This document shows, in pieces, positions 45,264-59,070 of a DNA stretch of 64,000 nucleotides. This DNA comes from Taeniopygia guttata (taxonomy: Eukaryota > Chordata > Aves > Passeriformes > Estrildidae), in contig NC_133028.1 in assembly GCF_048771995.1 (NCBI RefSeq), positions 72,710,501 through 72,774,500 on the forward strand, given 5' to 3'. The notes beneath the pieces were generated by a model. The model searched no databases. It was not told where the DNA came from and was given only the letters and a program-made list of their open reading frames with translations. The position numbers and the translations under genes were made by a program. Within the stretch, counting starts at the first letter, position 1, and the number at the start of each line of letters is the position of its first letter.

Positions 45264-48200
45264 ATGCTGTTTGCTCAACCCAAACTGTACTCAGAATCCA
45301 GAAGATTTGAAATGCTCACAGAAAAAAGACAAAGCTTGCTCCAGAGTATATTTGAAGGAAGTAGAATGGCATATTGTTAAAAAGACAGAACATTATATTT
45401 ATTAACTTAGGACCAGATTTTTGAAGGCATTATTACAACTGGAATTCAAACAGAATGCCAAGGCAGAGAGTCAAATGCTTATTATCACTAATTTCAGTGG
45501 CGGTTAAGTGCTTTTCAAAACTAAATTTTCTTAAGAGCTTGTTTGCATCACCTTATTACAAAAAGAAGGGAAAAAAAAAAAATAAGGCCAGGATTAGACT
45601 TTTTGTCAAATCCCAAAAGTGATCTCCTTAATGTGGGACATCTTCCTAGCAAGACTGGGCTGGAAGTGATTCAGCCCAGCTCATGTAAGATTTGTATTGG
45701 TGAGTGTATACCTTATTTTCTTACTTAATATGCATGCAGTTTTTCTTAATAATTTTAATATTATAATTGGTTACTCTGGCTTTATTGCAAAGAATTTTCT
45801 TCTACATCTTATTCACTTATTCAAATTCTTCTTTACTAAATTAGTATAACAGACTCACAAGGAGTTTACTGCTTTTCTATCTTTTACATCATTTTATCTG
45901 TAAATCCATCCTGTTTAATTCTTTCTATGCTAAATTAATAAAATAATTTTAGAGACTTGGGCTTCTTTGTTTAGTTTATGCAGAGACCTGGAGTATAAAG
46001 CAATTAAAATAATCAGTGAACTCTGTCCAATGATGCAATATTTGTTGTTTACATATCTCTTATTTTATAATATTCAAAACTGGCCTTTAGTCTTATTTTT
46101 CTAAAGATAATAATGGAAATTAAACACCAAAAGATGACAATATTCTCTGGAGTGATGGGCACTATAAGTGCTGAATGAACTTAATATTTCTAGTATTTCT
46201 AATATATGAACCAAATATTTCTAATTTGGGGTACTCTAACAATATGGGTTTAGGTAGCTCATTTCCTATTTTAAACAATTCTCAGCATCTTGGCCAAAAG
46301 TTATATTTAAACAAAGGAATTAAAATAATTTTCTTTGGCTGCTTTGATTCATTTAAGACAAATGTGTGGGGCCTTTGGTACTAGTGTATGCTTAAGGGGC
46401 TGTATCATTCTAAATCCTTGTGTTATTACCAGGCTTACTAAATGCCATGGGTGGCATTGGTGATGAAGAGGAATTGTGGTGAAACAAGGTCAACAGTCTC
46501 TCCTTTTGAAAGGTTTGGTACTGCAGGAGAATTAATTTATTAGATACTTTACTCAAAATGATCTGCTGTCACATGATTTCAGTCATGTTCTGTCCTCAGA
46601 AAGTAGGATACAGCCCGAACCAAAGAATATTTCACTGAACATTTAGTTTTCATGGCTCATTTCTGAAACCTGTAGTGGGGATATTTTCTTTGTTACTTAA
46701 GTTTTTTGGCAAAAATATGTTCTATCACACTTCCATTTTTAAAGACTGAGAAATGAGCTTTTCTCACATAAACTCAAATTTTGATTACTGTATTGTTCCA
46801 TAATGTTGCTCACTAAAACCTTTGGGGTAACAATATCTTCATGTTCTGCTGCTTGAACATCTGCTGCTAAAGTCTCTCACGCTGAGCATCCTTTATCACA
46901 ATGGGTTTCTCTGAGAAACTTGATTGATTGACTCAATTTGCTGTATTGAAGCCTTGGGTATCTTGGTATCCTGGAAAAGTCCAGTTAACTACAGAGGCTT
47001 ACAGTCTTAAGTTAAGGCTTGCTTAAGTTAAGTAGTCAGGATCATATGTATTATTCTTTAGTTTATTTTCCTCTCCTCTGTCACTAGAAGATACTGAATT
47101 TTGCTACTGAATAGAGTTTGCATGTACCTAGAAAGCTGTGAAGATAATAATAATACTATTTCAGTGTTGGAAAAAAAACCCTTTTATTTTTCTGTAATTA
47201 CAAGGCTATTGGAGGTAGATTTATTATATAATTTAAGTATGGCTCTTATGTTGGCAAAGCAGAAAAGAAATGTGGAAAATTATGTTGATTGAGGAGGATA
47301 CTAAAGCACAATTGTGGTTCATACCAGAAAAATGACCTCTTCAGAGCCTAATTCAGAAAAAGCTTAAATAAAAGACATTCTGCCAACTGCTCACCTGCTG
47401 CAGATGTAGCTTCCCACTCCATCATGTCCTAAGCAAAATCGAGTGTATTCATTGGGTAAGTGTGAAGCTGTTCAGCTCCTACATCACTCCTAATCACTCC
47501 TACATAAGAAGAATTAAAAAGAAATAAAAAAAAAATACTACCACATTGTAATTAACAATAATTAAAGTTTAAGAGTATGTTTCATTTAATAACTTCTCAA
47601 GAATCTTTTGTTATCCTTTCACTTTGTGTAAAAGCCATGGTATCTACAAAAGGGTAGCACCCTTCCTTAGGAGGATGATTCTTAAATCCACAAAGTACAT
47701 TAAAGATTTATTATTTTATAGGTAGTAACTTTTTTTATATGGATATTCACACAATGTGACTTCTTTCTGTCAAGTCTGTCACAAAACAAATTTTATTAAC
47801 CTCATTACTCATAAGAAATGAATAAAAGAGTTTAGAGATTCCACTGAAGTGGATGCATTACCTTTATTTAAATGAGTAGCTATAAATAAATGTTTATGTT
47901 ATTTTTACCATCATGCAAGTCTTAGAACTCATAAATGAACTTTATAATCTGCAGTAGCTGCTGTATGAGTGTGAATGATTGAAATGTTTTAGTGTTTTGT
48001 AAATGTAATTTTAGAAAACGCTATCGATCATTACTCAAAGTAAAACTTGATTTTCTGGAATGTTAGTTATTTCTCTGAAGCCTAGCTGGAATTTCCAGAC
48101 TATAATTTTCCTCTCAAATGATTTGTTTGTTCTCAGTTCTAACAGGTTATTAGGAGTCTCTGTCAGCTTCCACAATGATTTAAAACACAAACAGGAAATT

Positions 48201-51200
48201 TGGCAAATGTATTCCAGGCTGATAACATGCATGTTCGTGTCCACATTGCTGGGTGTGTTTGAGTGCTGTGATATTTCCTCCCTGCACAGCATTTGTAGAG
48301 GATATAAATCTATGCCTTGAATGGTCTTCTCTAGAGTTTGCACTGACTGCATACTTTTATGTAATGGTGTTCAGTGGGAACTTGGGTGGATGTCAAATAC
48401 TTGTCTCAAACGGTAGAATTAACTTGTCCGTGTCATCGCCATCTTAATTTTGGGTATCTGGAGTCTTTAAAATTAGGCTAAACCCCATGACATGTGTCTT
48501 GACTGTAACTGTAATTTAAATCTTGATTCCTCCTTTCAGTTTCATCACTCAAAGACATGACTACTATCTTGGCACTTGTATTTTGCCTGCCAAGGTCTCA
48601 TGACTTAGAGAGGAGCATGGATCACCTAATTAGAAAGGCATCTGGCACCAGTCCTCACCTGCAAGGTGAGGGAAAAGAGGCATGAGAAAATACATCCATG
48701 AAAGCTGAGAAAGGGAGATTTTGTGCTGCCTGAGCTGCTGAGTCCCCTAGGGATGCTTAAAATGTAGGTGTAGCTCTTGCTGGAATTAAAGATATTGTGC
48801 TTTAAAAGGCTTTGACAGGTCCTTCACCCTTTAAAGAACAGTGACTTTGTGGGATGGACATGCAAAAGATAATAAGTAAAATACAGTAAGTAAAAGATAA
48901 GCAGTAATCAAAAGATAACAAGCAAAAGAAAATAAGTAAAGTGGTCCTGATCAACATCTTATAGTACTGAAGATGTTTAAATGTTTTATTAGCCAAGCTG
49001 TCCTCACTGCTATTAAAAATATTTATAAAATTAATTTGAAGGGTACTGTGACTTATTAATGTCTTCACTTCTGACATATTTTCAATAAAAAGTTCTACAA
49101 CCTAATGTTGCCTAGAAAAAAGAAAAAAACCAATATTAGCTACCACCAGGATTGGAGAACTACTTCTTAGCAAGATTTGAGAAACATTTTTAGTTGAGTT
49201 GACTTTGGAGAATAAGAAAATGACTGCTTTTTATAAAATCTATATTTTTTTTCCCTGTATGTACTAACATGTTATATATAGGGAAAAATGATCTCTTAAA
49301 TGGAGCAAGAATGACCCAATAAAAGCATTAATTTTATTGGTGTTATGACCAGGAACATTTTAAAGAGTGATAAAAAATTTATGTGTATTTATTGAGCTTT
49401 ACTTCCCCAAATTTTCATGGCTTTATGCTCCCCTACTTTAAAAAAAAAATTCACCTATTATTTCCTCCCTTTGTCTTGCTGTTTTCTGCCACTTCCTTGG
49501 AATCTGCACCTCTGACTCCACAGAGATGCCTTTTTCCAGAGAAAATCAGCAAAGAATATGTCACTTTTTGCTACCACTGTGCTGGGGAAGCTTTCTGCTG
49601 TATATGGGCACCAAAGCAATGTGGGACAGGGAAGGGATGTAGGACGTAGGCAAAGGAGCTCACAGTGATCAGGGGCAGGTGTCAGCATGGAATACTGCAT
49701 CCTCAGCCCACAAACCATGGAATATCTGAACACTTCTCTAGAGACTTCTTAATCAGGGCTGACATGTCTTAGAGATTATGCTGGAGGTGAAGTATCTTCT
49801 GGAATGATTTTGGGCTTCGTTTTGCTGCCACTATTAATGTAGAAAGCCTTTTCCCAGGAGGGGGATAGCTCACTTCAGCAGGATTATCATTTTGAAGGAG
49901 TGTTGCTGCACACAAGTCGTCCTGTCTCAATAAACCTTGTTTGACAGTGAAGGCTGCAGCGTTCTCCTGCGCTTTCTGAGGCTGCACAAGGATAGATGTG
50001 TCTGGGCTTTTTACAGTTCCTCCTGTCAGATTAATTCCAAGGAGTCGGGAGCACTAACAACTCCTTCACTTAAGGAGCACTGGTGAGGATTTCTGTCTCC
50101 CTGTCTTCCCTGCCTCTAATAATTGCCTAGCTCCTGGTAGATGACTGTAGACCACAAATGCTGCACCGAGGTACCAAACTGAAGTGTCTGTGCAACAGAG
50201 AGGAGGGGACAAGCCACACTGGGAAAGGGAGCTCCCACCTTCTCTACTCCTTGGACAGAAGGAATACTTTCACCCAGGCTAGGGAATGGATGGTGGAAGG
50301 GGGAGCAAGGGAAGGAGGCAGCAGAGCTCTGAATCAGACTTCATCTGAGTGGGGCACGGAGCTTTTAAACATAGGAATTAATAATTGTCTGAGATTAAAT
50401 GTGATCAATAGCATAAAAAAAATATGTCAGCTGCATATCAGTGTCCTTGCCTCTTCAAAAGAGCATAACTCTGCCAAAAACACATCAAAAAATAGATATA
50501 ATTTTCCCATTTTGGACTCTTCCATTATATGTGCGGGTTTGTATTCAATGGACCAGGAAGGTCAGCCCTAAACTGTGTGTTCCACAGGAAAATTTTTCAT
50601 GCTGTTAGATAATAACCTATACTGTGGAAGAGCCTTTATTTGAATTATGTCCATACATGTTAACTAAATCTGGACTGTTATTTCTGTGCATATTTAACAG
50701 TCAGAAAATCTCCTTGATGTCAGAGGTTATATAAATTAACAAGAATTTTGAAAATAGTCTTGTTTTGTGCAAGCTGTTTTGCTGACTCCCTCCTATCCAA
50801 GATGTTTCTATGTTGATAGCATCTTGTTCTCTTAAGTGAATTTCTTGTAAAAAGATTATGTCGGCTTTTTTCTGTTTCAATATATTTTTTGTGGTTATAA
50901 CTCCAAGCCATTTATGTTCCCCATTACAAATTCAATTATCTGGTTTGCCATAATTCTCCTCTGTAATATTTGACCATTTGGTATACTATACAATGTCGTT
51001 GTCAAGTTTTAACATAACTATAAGAAGACTAGAGTATTCTAAAACTATTTGGAGATGCTGATTTTTAAAGAGATTAATATATCAATATAACCCTGAAAAA
51101 CCTACCAGAATAATTTGCATATATTTACAGTTTATCTTTAGCCCAGTTTCTCATTAACAGTCTCTGTTGATTTCTTGTATCACCACTGAATCACTTATCC

Positions 51201-54200
51201 ATAAAAATGATAAAATGAATTATGTGCAACAAAAAGGAAAGATGGGAAGATGAAGTAATAGAGATAATCAACACAGTTGTGGGTAAACTTGTATAAGCAA
51301 GAAAGAGCAGTAAGGTGTGAATTTTTCTTTGCTTTTGTGGTATGCAGATGTGACTCTACTGGTACAAAAAATAAGAACTGTGTGTTGGGTTGTTTGGGTT
51401 TGTTGTTTTGTTTTTTTTTTTCCTTGAAAAATTCTGTTACAGGCCAGTCATCGTATCCAAATTTCCCTGGCTGATGGAATCTGACAGGATCTCTGCCTAT
51501 GGGAATATGTCTGTAGGCCAATAATTTTTGTTTTGTTCTTGTCAGAAATGCTCAAAAGGGTAAGGCCATCTGCTTTCCAGCAATTAGATACTCCCCTTTC
51601 AGTTGTAATATACTGCGAGTCAGATAATTTATTCATCCCAGGGTAAATGTATACACCAGCAGTACGGTGGAAATGGGGAGAACTAAGCCTGGCAGAGGAA
51701 TAAACAGCTCTGCTGGGTCTCATCCCACCCACACAGACAGTCAGCGTGTCACACTGGCTGTCCCTCTGAGCATGCCTTCCCTGCCCCCTCCTCTTGCTTT
51801 GGGACATGAAATAGAGCTATCTTTGCCCAGTTACTCGAAGATCTCTGAAGAAAAGTGGTTTTTTTTTGGTTTACAATTTTCAGTAGTCCATGAAGATGTA
51901 GATGGATTGTCTGATTTGGTGTGAAGGAAACCCAACAGCTTTCTCATGTGAAAACACACACCATCCCAGAGGAAAGCTGCTGGCATCAACCTTGGGGCCA
52001 GCAGGGCATCTGAAAAATGGGTGTGATACCAGCCACAATTGGCAGTTTGTTAGTAGATTTTCTTATATAACAATTTACATTGTCACTGATGAGGCTTTAT
52101 TAATCAGGATGCAAGCTGTTGATAGTATTAAAACTGGACTGATAATTATTACCCACTGTAGTGTGATTAGGCTGCTAAAATGTGAATTAGGGAAACAGCA
52201 AATTCTTCAGTCCATTTTTATGGTATGATCCCTTTTTCCCATGATGAGGGTTTGAGTGCTACCAGTGGAAGACCTTTCTGCTGGAGTTAATTCCATGTGA
52301 GAATGAAAAATTTGACTTTGAAGCACTAGCGTAACAGTAGTCATATTTAAAGATCCCAAGTTAACAACAAAATTAGGGAAAAAACGTCTTGTGAGTACTA
52401 AGCCTCTAAAATTAGCCTGCATCTGTCCTTTTAACTGTATTTCTACATAAATGGTAATTATACAATTTTAAAGGGTGAGATGTCAAGTAAATATTTCTCT
52501 GGAGGAAAACTCTGATTTCAAGCTCTTTCAATATACAGAAAAATTCTGATACAGATGTAATCAGAAGTGTTTGGTATTGCTTTGTAACAGTAAAATAAAA
52601 GAAAATATATCATAGTTAGTCTGCTTTGAATGTTGGAGAGACTCAGACAATTTTACCCCACTGCAAATAAAAACATGAGAATTTTATCTGGCATTGGAAA
52701 AATTTTTTAAAACAATAATGTGTAGCTTTTGTGAACACACATTAATTAAATTTCATTTGATGCACCTGATTTTAAAAAACATGTATCCAAGATATAGATG
52801 CAACTCTTCCTAGAAATAGTCTTCAGTCTATCATTTGCTTGCACGACATGGGAGATATTGAAGAAGTGAATTCGGAGACTAAAAATATCACAGAGCATTG
52901 ATCAGAATTAAGATCAGTTCCAACAGAGCAGTTCTAAAAATCAGAGTGCTCCTGGGAGAAATTAGCAATACTTGGTCGTCACAGAAGTCAATGTGCTAGA
53001 CCCTGTGCTTGTGTAGATTAGCACTGAAATCAATAAAGCTCTTACTTTGTCACAGCTTTTGCTGCTGTTAAATTAAGGTAATATTTATGACAGTGCTTTG
53101 TAGTGTTCTGTCTCTTGGAAACGTGTGGGTGGCCAGAAGGGGACTGTGAGTGGTAGAAATGCATCAGGAAACATTAGGCGTGAAATGGAGGAGACTAATG
53201 GTGAAGATGACATGGTAATGGCTGTACATACTTGATCTGGAAGTACTTCAGCAGCACATTGTCCCATCGACAGACTGAACCTTTAAGAGAGGAGGCAGTG
53301 TATGGAGCCTTAATGCAGCATTTTCCATCTGCTGTGATGTTGGATGTTGGCATTAATTCCAGAGGCTCGTGATTTAGCACTCTCACACCTGATGTTGTGT
53401 ACGCACCCCCCGGCAGCCGTCAGTCGCAGTGGAGACTGGAATTTGTCTTGCTTTAGGAGAAACAAAGTGATTTTTACAGAAATATTAAATAGCAGAACAG
53501 ATTGCAAAACCCCAGGCTAGATATCACTAGGAGCTTAAGAGACTTCTTCAGGGCAATTTTTTTTCTACTTCACTTCATAAGTAGGATAAGGTAAACACCT
53601 ACCCTTTATGAACAAACATTGCTTTATATAAACCCACAGACAGGAGACACAAAAAGAAGTTACAGCCTGATAGAAATGTGATGTATATTACCTCTACCTT
53701 AATGGAAATGTGAGGATATGATTTCATTTTACAGAATGAACTTGCTTCCCACAAATTCTTGGAAAATATACTTCTTCCTTTAAAAAACTTCAGTCTAGCT
53801 GAATTGAGGTTACAACCCTAAAATGTTTCCTAACATTAATCTCACGTATTACCAGGGTGATAATAACTTTCTTCAGCTGAGAGTGGTGAAAAGCGAACAG
53901 GGAATAGGAGTGCTGATCTTTCATTTTTGTTCTTCCAGTCACCTTTTCTGAACATATATGCCATTAAATCCTTAGTCTGGGAAATAGAACAAAGATTCAT
54001 TGCCTCAAAGTAGAATTTCCCAGGCACCAAAACAGAGGAAAATACAAAGTTGCTGGTTTGCAAAAAAGGAAGGCAATGCATAAGACCTACCTTGTCTGCT
54101 GCAGTGGTATTTCAATACATGCATGTAGTATTTCAAAATATACATGTTGAAAGTTATATATTTTCTTCTCTCTCCTGAAGTCCTAATATGAAACACACAT

Positions 54201-54359
54201 TTGAAATTTCATATTAATTGTTACACATTTTTCAGTTTATATTCGTGTTTGACATAAAGCCTAAATTCAAGCATCAGCAAAGCTTGTTTATTATTATTAC
54301 TTATTTTAGTGTATGATCATTTTTATGAAAAAAAAAAAAAACCAACAAACCAAAGTCTT
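45264..54359. other. AT-rich non-coding DNA with minor repeats
   Basis: No gene was recognised. It includes a degenerate repeat of 'aaaagataa...aagtaaa' words at 48863-48940, a G/T-rich patch ending in a T run at 51380-51421, and a GC-richer section at 49470-50350 with an AATAAA at about 49930 that might be an unidentified LTR. Frames there (49458-49733 minus, 50158-50571 plus, 51448-51807 minus) carry no domain that I recognise. Confidence 0.45.
48863..48940 (+). repeat. Degenerate short tandem repeat
   Basis: Variants of 'caaaagataa' and 'aagtaaa' alternate four to five times over about 78 bases, giving an A-rich, C-poor patch. Copies are imperfect. Confidence 0.6.
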
Positions 54360-54640
54360 GATTAGTTCTTTATTCATCTGTCTGAAATACAGTGGTTCAG
54401 CACATTCAGGTTCCTTAGATGGTCTCGATCCTGATCTTCTCCTACAGTGGGCTCAAGGTCTTCAATCTCCCAGTCCCTCCTGCATTTGCCTTTCTTCACT
54501 TGGCTGGTGTGGTTGTAATACTTGCTGTTGAAAACTGAGGCATAGAAGTTTTTGAGGACATTAGCCTTTTCCTTGTCCGTGAAAGCCAGGTCTCCCATTT
54601 ACTTCCAGAGAAGGCCCACATTATCTCATCTTTCTTTTGC
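54360..54640 (-). pseudogene. CR1 ORF2 remnant, start of reverse-transcriptase region
   Basis: The minus-strand frame 54598-54374 carries text typical of CR1 ORF2 just before the reverse-transcriptase core: '[20 protein letters not shown]', '[13 protein letters not shown]', and '[17 protein letters not shown]'. In intact CR1 copies this leads into the catalytic fingers-palm region, which is absent here: the frame ends soon after the [12 protein letters not shown] motif. Upstream (about 54600-54640) a DNVGLL-like stretch is interrupted by a stop codon. It is a truncated, dead piece without the polymerase active site. Confidence 0.85.
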
Positions 54641-55616
54641 TTACAACATATCTACAGAAGCCCTACCCTACTCAATTTAATCTAACAAGAGAAATATAAA
54701 ATGTGAGTACTGACAGGGCTCTGAGCAGGTCTGTAGATCAGTCAGACTGTTCCTATCCCACACCTGGCAGAAATGGCTGCATGCTTGGTCCCCCTTGCTG
54801 GTTGAACACCCTTACCTCAAGAGCTCCCATCCCATGGGGTAGGCATGGAGGAGCCATACTGATGCTTTGGGAATTTGAAGTTTGACATAATTTGCTCTTT
54901 TCTGTCCTGCCATGAAGGACCTTGCGTATCTCCTTGGAAAAGTATTATGAAAAATCCATGCTATTTTAGTACCTAGCAGAGAACATGCTTGTATTCAGTT
55001 TAAAGTCAGACAAAGATTTATTTAACACTACCAAAAGCAGAATGCTATAATATAACTAATTAAAAATAAAGTGTACCCACTTTAGGTAGTTCAAAACCAG
55101 AAAATATCTTAGTATTTTCTATGTATGTCACGCTGTATTCTGTAGAACTATAATGTTGCTGCTAAATTTGTTTTAATCTAATCTTCTCAGTATTGGAAAC
55201 AAATACTCAGGAGCTCTGGGAAGTTTGATAGTTTGCCTTTTCTTTTTTTCACCCTCTCTTCTGGCCTGTGTAGGAAAAAACTACTCATTCTTCTTTGGAG
55301 TGCAGCATGAAACCTATAGTCAGCAATTGAGAGTTGGCTTTTAAGTTTTATAAGCCTTTTTCACATTATGTTGGTAATGTATACATACAATTTTTATTTT
55401 TGAGTATATAATGAGCATGCAGGGAGCAAAAAAAGCAAAAAAAAAGAGCCTTTTGTATTATGTTTCAGACTACACCTATGTTATAGAGCATAGACCATAT
55501 TCAGGGCAAACAAATCCAATAGGCCAAGGCCTTCAGATGCATGCTGCCTTGGTTCTGATTGGAATGAAGCTAACCTTCCTCATAACAGCCAGTACATTGT
55601 GGTGTTTTGGGTTTTG
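54641..55616. other. Non-coding DNA, nothing recognised
   Basis: The first 200 bases are less AT-rich and may be further old repeat. The rest is AT-rich with A-rich runs near 55428-55448. The frame 55411-55722 runs into the next CR1 fragment. Confidence 0.4.
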
Positions 55617-55735
55617 TAGAATCACAGAAGGGCTTGGGCTGGTTTGGTTTTCGCTGGAAAACCACCCAATTCCAATTCTTCTGAGCAATACTCCTGCCAT
55701 GGGCAGGAGCACCTTCCCCTAAACCAGGCTGCTCA
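55617..55735 (-). mobile_element. CR1 LINE 3' fragment, minus strand
   Basis: 'tagaatcacagaagggcttg', 'aaaccacccaattccaattc', 'ctgccatgggcaggagcacc' and 'ttcccctaaaccaggctgct' form the CR1 3' terminus in reverse, about 120 bases long. Confidence 0.85.
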
Positions 55736-55804
55736 TTTGTGTGAGTGTTTTGACTTCTGCTGAATAGTGCTTTCACTGTGTCAAAGATTTCTTTTAATCT
55801 TGTT

Positions 55805-56116
55805 CTGTCCCCTCCAGCTTGCAGCTTGGGTTGGGCAAGAAAGTGAGCTGGGACAGTGCCAGGACAGCTATCCTGAATTGGCCAAAGGGATATTCCATGC
55901 CAGATCACGTTTTGATCAGCAAAGAACTGTGCAGAGCTGTTGGTTCTTAAAAACTGCTTGGGCGCTGTTCTACTCATGGAACGTGGTAAATGGTTGCCTT
56001 TGCATCACTTTATTCCATCTCCTTCACTTGCTGAACTGCTTTCATCTTGCCTTATGAATTTGTTTTTCCACCTCCTATTCCCGTTTCCCACTGGGATTGT
56101 GGGTGTCACTGCGACA
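55805..56116 (+). mobile_element. LTR fragment related to family B, plus strand
   Basis: It includes 'gctgggacagtgccaggaca', 'ttggccaaagggatattcca', 'tgccagatcacg', 'gttgcctttgcatcacttta', 'atgaatttgtttttccacct' and 'cccgtttcccactggga', in the order found in passerine LTRs. It shares 'aagggatattccat' with the solo LTR at 18990. Frames 55570-55977 (minus) and 55940-56347 (plus) overlap it and are not genes. Confidence 0.7.
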
Positions 56117-56120
56117 AACC

Positions 56121-56252
56121 TACTACTAGTACAGCTACTAGTATCTCTGTGTCAAAAACATGTGAAAATAATTTTATTTTTACTATTTTACTACTGTATT
56201 TTACTACTACTATTGTATTTTACTACTACTACTACTAGTGTATTTTACTATT
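56121..56252 (+). repeat. Degenerate TAC/ATT-rich repeat
   Basis: Repeated 'tactactac' and 'gtattttac' words, with 'tattttactactact' occurring more than once. It lies immediately downstream of the LTR fragment. Confidence 0.75.
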
Positions 56253-56570
56253 TCTTACTCTTTGATAGTGTCAGAAAGAAAATCTTGTTTGTTTTTGGTT
56301 TTTTTTTTTTTATTTGTTTACTATCATATTCTTCTTTTCCCAGGTAGAATAACACTGCATAGTACCTTAAGAATAATTATGATTACAGAAAATAATTGGA
56401 ATCATCCAGGAGCGTGTTATTCACAATCATATGCTAAATATACCTAAGACACACAGTTGGAATCGCTGGTAAGTTTGTTTAATTTGCTATTTGCATAAAA
56501 TTGCTCAGCATCTATACTTCCTGTTTTCATGTAGTTTCACTGAAAACATTGTTTTGGTTATTAGGTATTT

Positions 56571-56702
56571 GGACTTAAAAAAACCCAAAACAAACCAACA
56601 AAATCAAAAGAAACAAAAAACCCCAGCAACAATAACAAAAAACCCCACCAAAATTGAAAAACAACCCACCAAAATGCAACAAAACAATTTCAAAGACAAA
56701 AT
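56571..56702 (+). repeat. A/C-rich, G-depleted low-complexity tract
   Basis: About 130 bases made almost only of A and C ('aaaacaaaccaacaaaatc', 'aaaaaccccaccaaaattg'). On the opposite strand it is G/T-rich, like the tract at 12794-13040. The frame 56491-56727 encodes a Lys/Thr/Gln/Pro-rich string from this composition. Confidence 0.9.
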
Positions 56703-59070
56703 ACATCAAAGTATAGAAGTTTATTAGCAAGAAATGAAGAGGAAGCAATTTCTGTGATTCAACCAGTCAATAATCCATTGAAAGTTAAGACAGAAAATGA
56801 GAGAAGACACTGAGATGCCAATTAAGTATCATTAGCGGGTATTCTTTCCTTTTTATGTTGTACTATAAACATCTAAGGCACAGTGGTAATGCAAGGACCT
56901 AAGACACACAGACTGATTTTCTGCTTCATCTCTTCTGCTGTTATCCATTCAGTGTGACCCATTGATGGAGTAACTGCATTCACTAATTATTTAACTATTC
57001 TTTGTGCACTTAGATCAACATCATTTGGCTCAAAGGGCAGATAGGGAAACATTTCAAAGAAGTTTTCTGGGAGTCAAGTCTGAAAATCCTATATATTGAA
57101 CTTTGTCTTGAATTGATTTTGCAAAACGGAGTTGCCCCTTTCTTTGAAGTTCAGCAATTATTTTTTCAGTGATATGCAAAACTTATGCAAGCAATGATAC
57201 CTTGGATATAGACTCCTCTTTCAAGCATTACAAAATCTAGATTTTGAAGCAATTACTTTTCAAAGAAGCATCTATCTTCTCCTAAAAGCTCCCCTCAGTG
57301 CTGGGAATTGTCCCATCCCTAGCTTTATTTTCTCATTGCAAGAGGGAGCTGCTCAAATAATTACATTTTGTGGATGAAGAAAATGCTCAACATCCTGAGA
57401 CTTTGTCTGACTTGCCAAGCCTAAAATAAGTGCTAAAATAAGACTAAAATAATAAATATTCAGGGCCTAAAATAAGTCTACAGTTGATGAGGTTCAATTT
57501 CACTGTGACTTTCTAAAATGATAAAACCTTAAAGCCGGTAAGAAGGAACTGTTGTACATTTGGCAAATGGTACTGCTGCCAGAGCAAGTTCAAAGCTCCC
57601 TCTTTGTGACACAGTGAGATATGTGGCTGTGGATAAAAATTCATAACATTTTCTTCCTCTGTGCCAATGAAAATGTTATTTGGAAGACCTCCTTGTTATA
57701 CAGACACAGCACATCTGCCTGCAGATTCTAACCTGATGTAACACTAATGTGAACAACAGCAAAGACTGAAGCAGGAGAGTTTGCTGAATGCATACTTTAT
57801 TTTCATTTGCTGTCTTGCTCAGCAGAGTTCATCATAAATACACTGTTTTATATATATATTCTCATGCAAACTGTAAAAAAAATGTTCCTCCAGGCTTTCC
57901 CCAGATAATGCTTTCGCCTTCTGCAGTATGTCTGTTAACCTGAAAGAATATCCTACCTGTGAGCAGGGCTTTATTTTGAGGGATGAGGCTCAACTTATTC
58001 CTTTTATAGCCATAGATACTATTCTTTTCATTCACATTTTCTGAAAGAACAGCTGTGTGAAATTTTTTTGGTGTTTAGTTTGCTTACTGTTGTGAAAAGT
58101 AATTTAAGTACAACTGAAAGAACCTATAATTTATGATTTCCACTTCAAACGTTACTGGCATATTAACATTAGAGCTGGTTAAAATATAGGAATGTGCACT
58201 GCAGATGTTAACTCTGAATGACAAATATTCTAGACATTTCAAGACAGGTGTTCAAAAATGCTGCTTTCTATGTCAGTGGCTCTGTGGTCTTTGAGATACG
58301 GACTGCATGATATGCCCGATGAAAACTGACTAAAAAGAGTTACTCTATTTTCTTTAGTAAATTTAAGACACAGGTTCTTCATTTTACATTATGCAGAAAC
58401 ACCTGTCTGCTGGTGGTCTCTTAGGTAGCAAATTAAAACCTTATGAGCTGCTAAGTTGGAAAAACTCATGTTTTTGCTGATTAGCATACAATATCTAGCT
58501 CTGTTTTTAGATTGAGTGCACTTACAAAGGCACCTTTGAGCTGTTCCTTTAAGTGCATCACATAATGGATATTTTTTTCCAGGTTCTGAGCAGACTGCTC
58601 TCTTCTACATCACTATTGTCCTTTTTGGTTTGTTCCTTCAGTACCACTACATCAGTCAATTTTAAGTTTTTCATGTTTGTTTCCTAAGATATCTGGTGTC
58701 TTCTTTACTTTGAGAACTGTAGATAAAAGAATTTTACCGTGTCTTTTCTTGGCCAGACTTTAACAGAACTGTTAGAAATATTTTATAATTAGAAAAATGT
58801 GTCAGGTGTTTCTGTGTTTGAGAAATCCATAATGCAAACCCCTGTTTTACAATTTAGCATGATCTTTGAGCAAATTTGAGTAATAACACTGGAATCAGGC
58901 AAGTGCCCTCTGCCACAACCACTTCTTTTATGCTCAACAGCAGCAGATAAGGAACACATAGAGGGCCTTCTAAAAAAGAAGTATTCTTACATCATAGTTT
59001 AGCTTTGTAGCAAAATATAGAAAATCCAAAGATGTGTGTGAGATTTTGAGCACTCCACAATGTTTGTAAT
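56703..59070. other. AT-rich non-coding DNA, nothing recognised
   Basis: It contains a small cluster of 'ctaaaataag' direct repeats at 57420-57480. No exon or transposon family was recognised. Confidence 0.45.

Noticed and set aside
49458..50571. Possible gene fragments or unidentified LTR in a GC-richer section with an AATAAA
   Set aside because: I could not match any block to a known LTR family or protein, and the frames overlap without splice signals. Left as unexplained.
55570..56347. Two frames of 135 codons on opposite strands
   Set aside because: They run through a CR1 3' end, an LTR fragment and a TAC-rich repeat.
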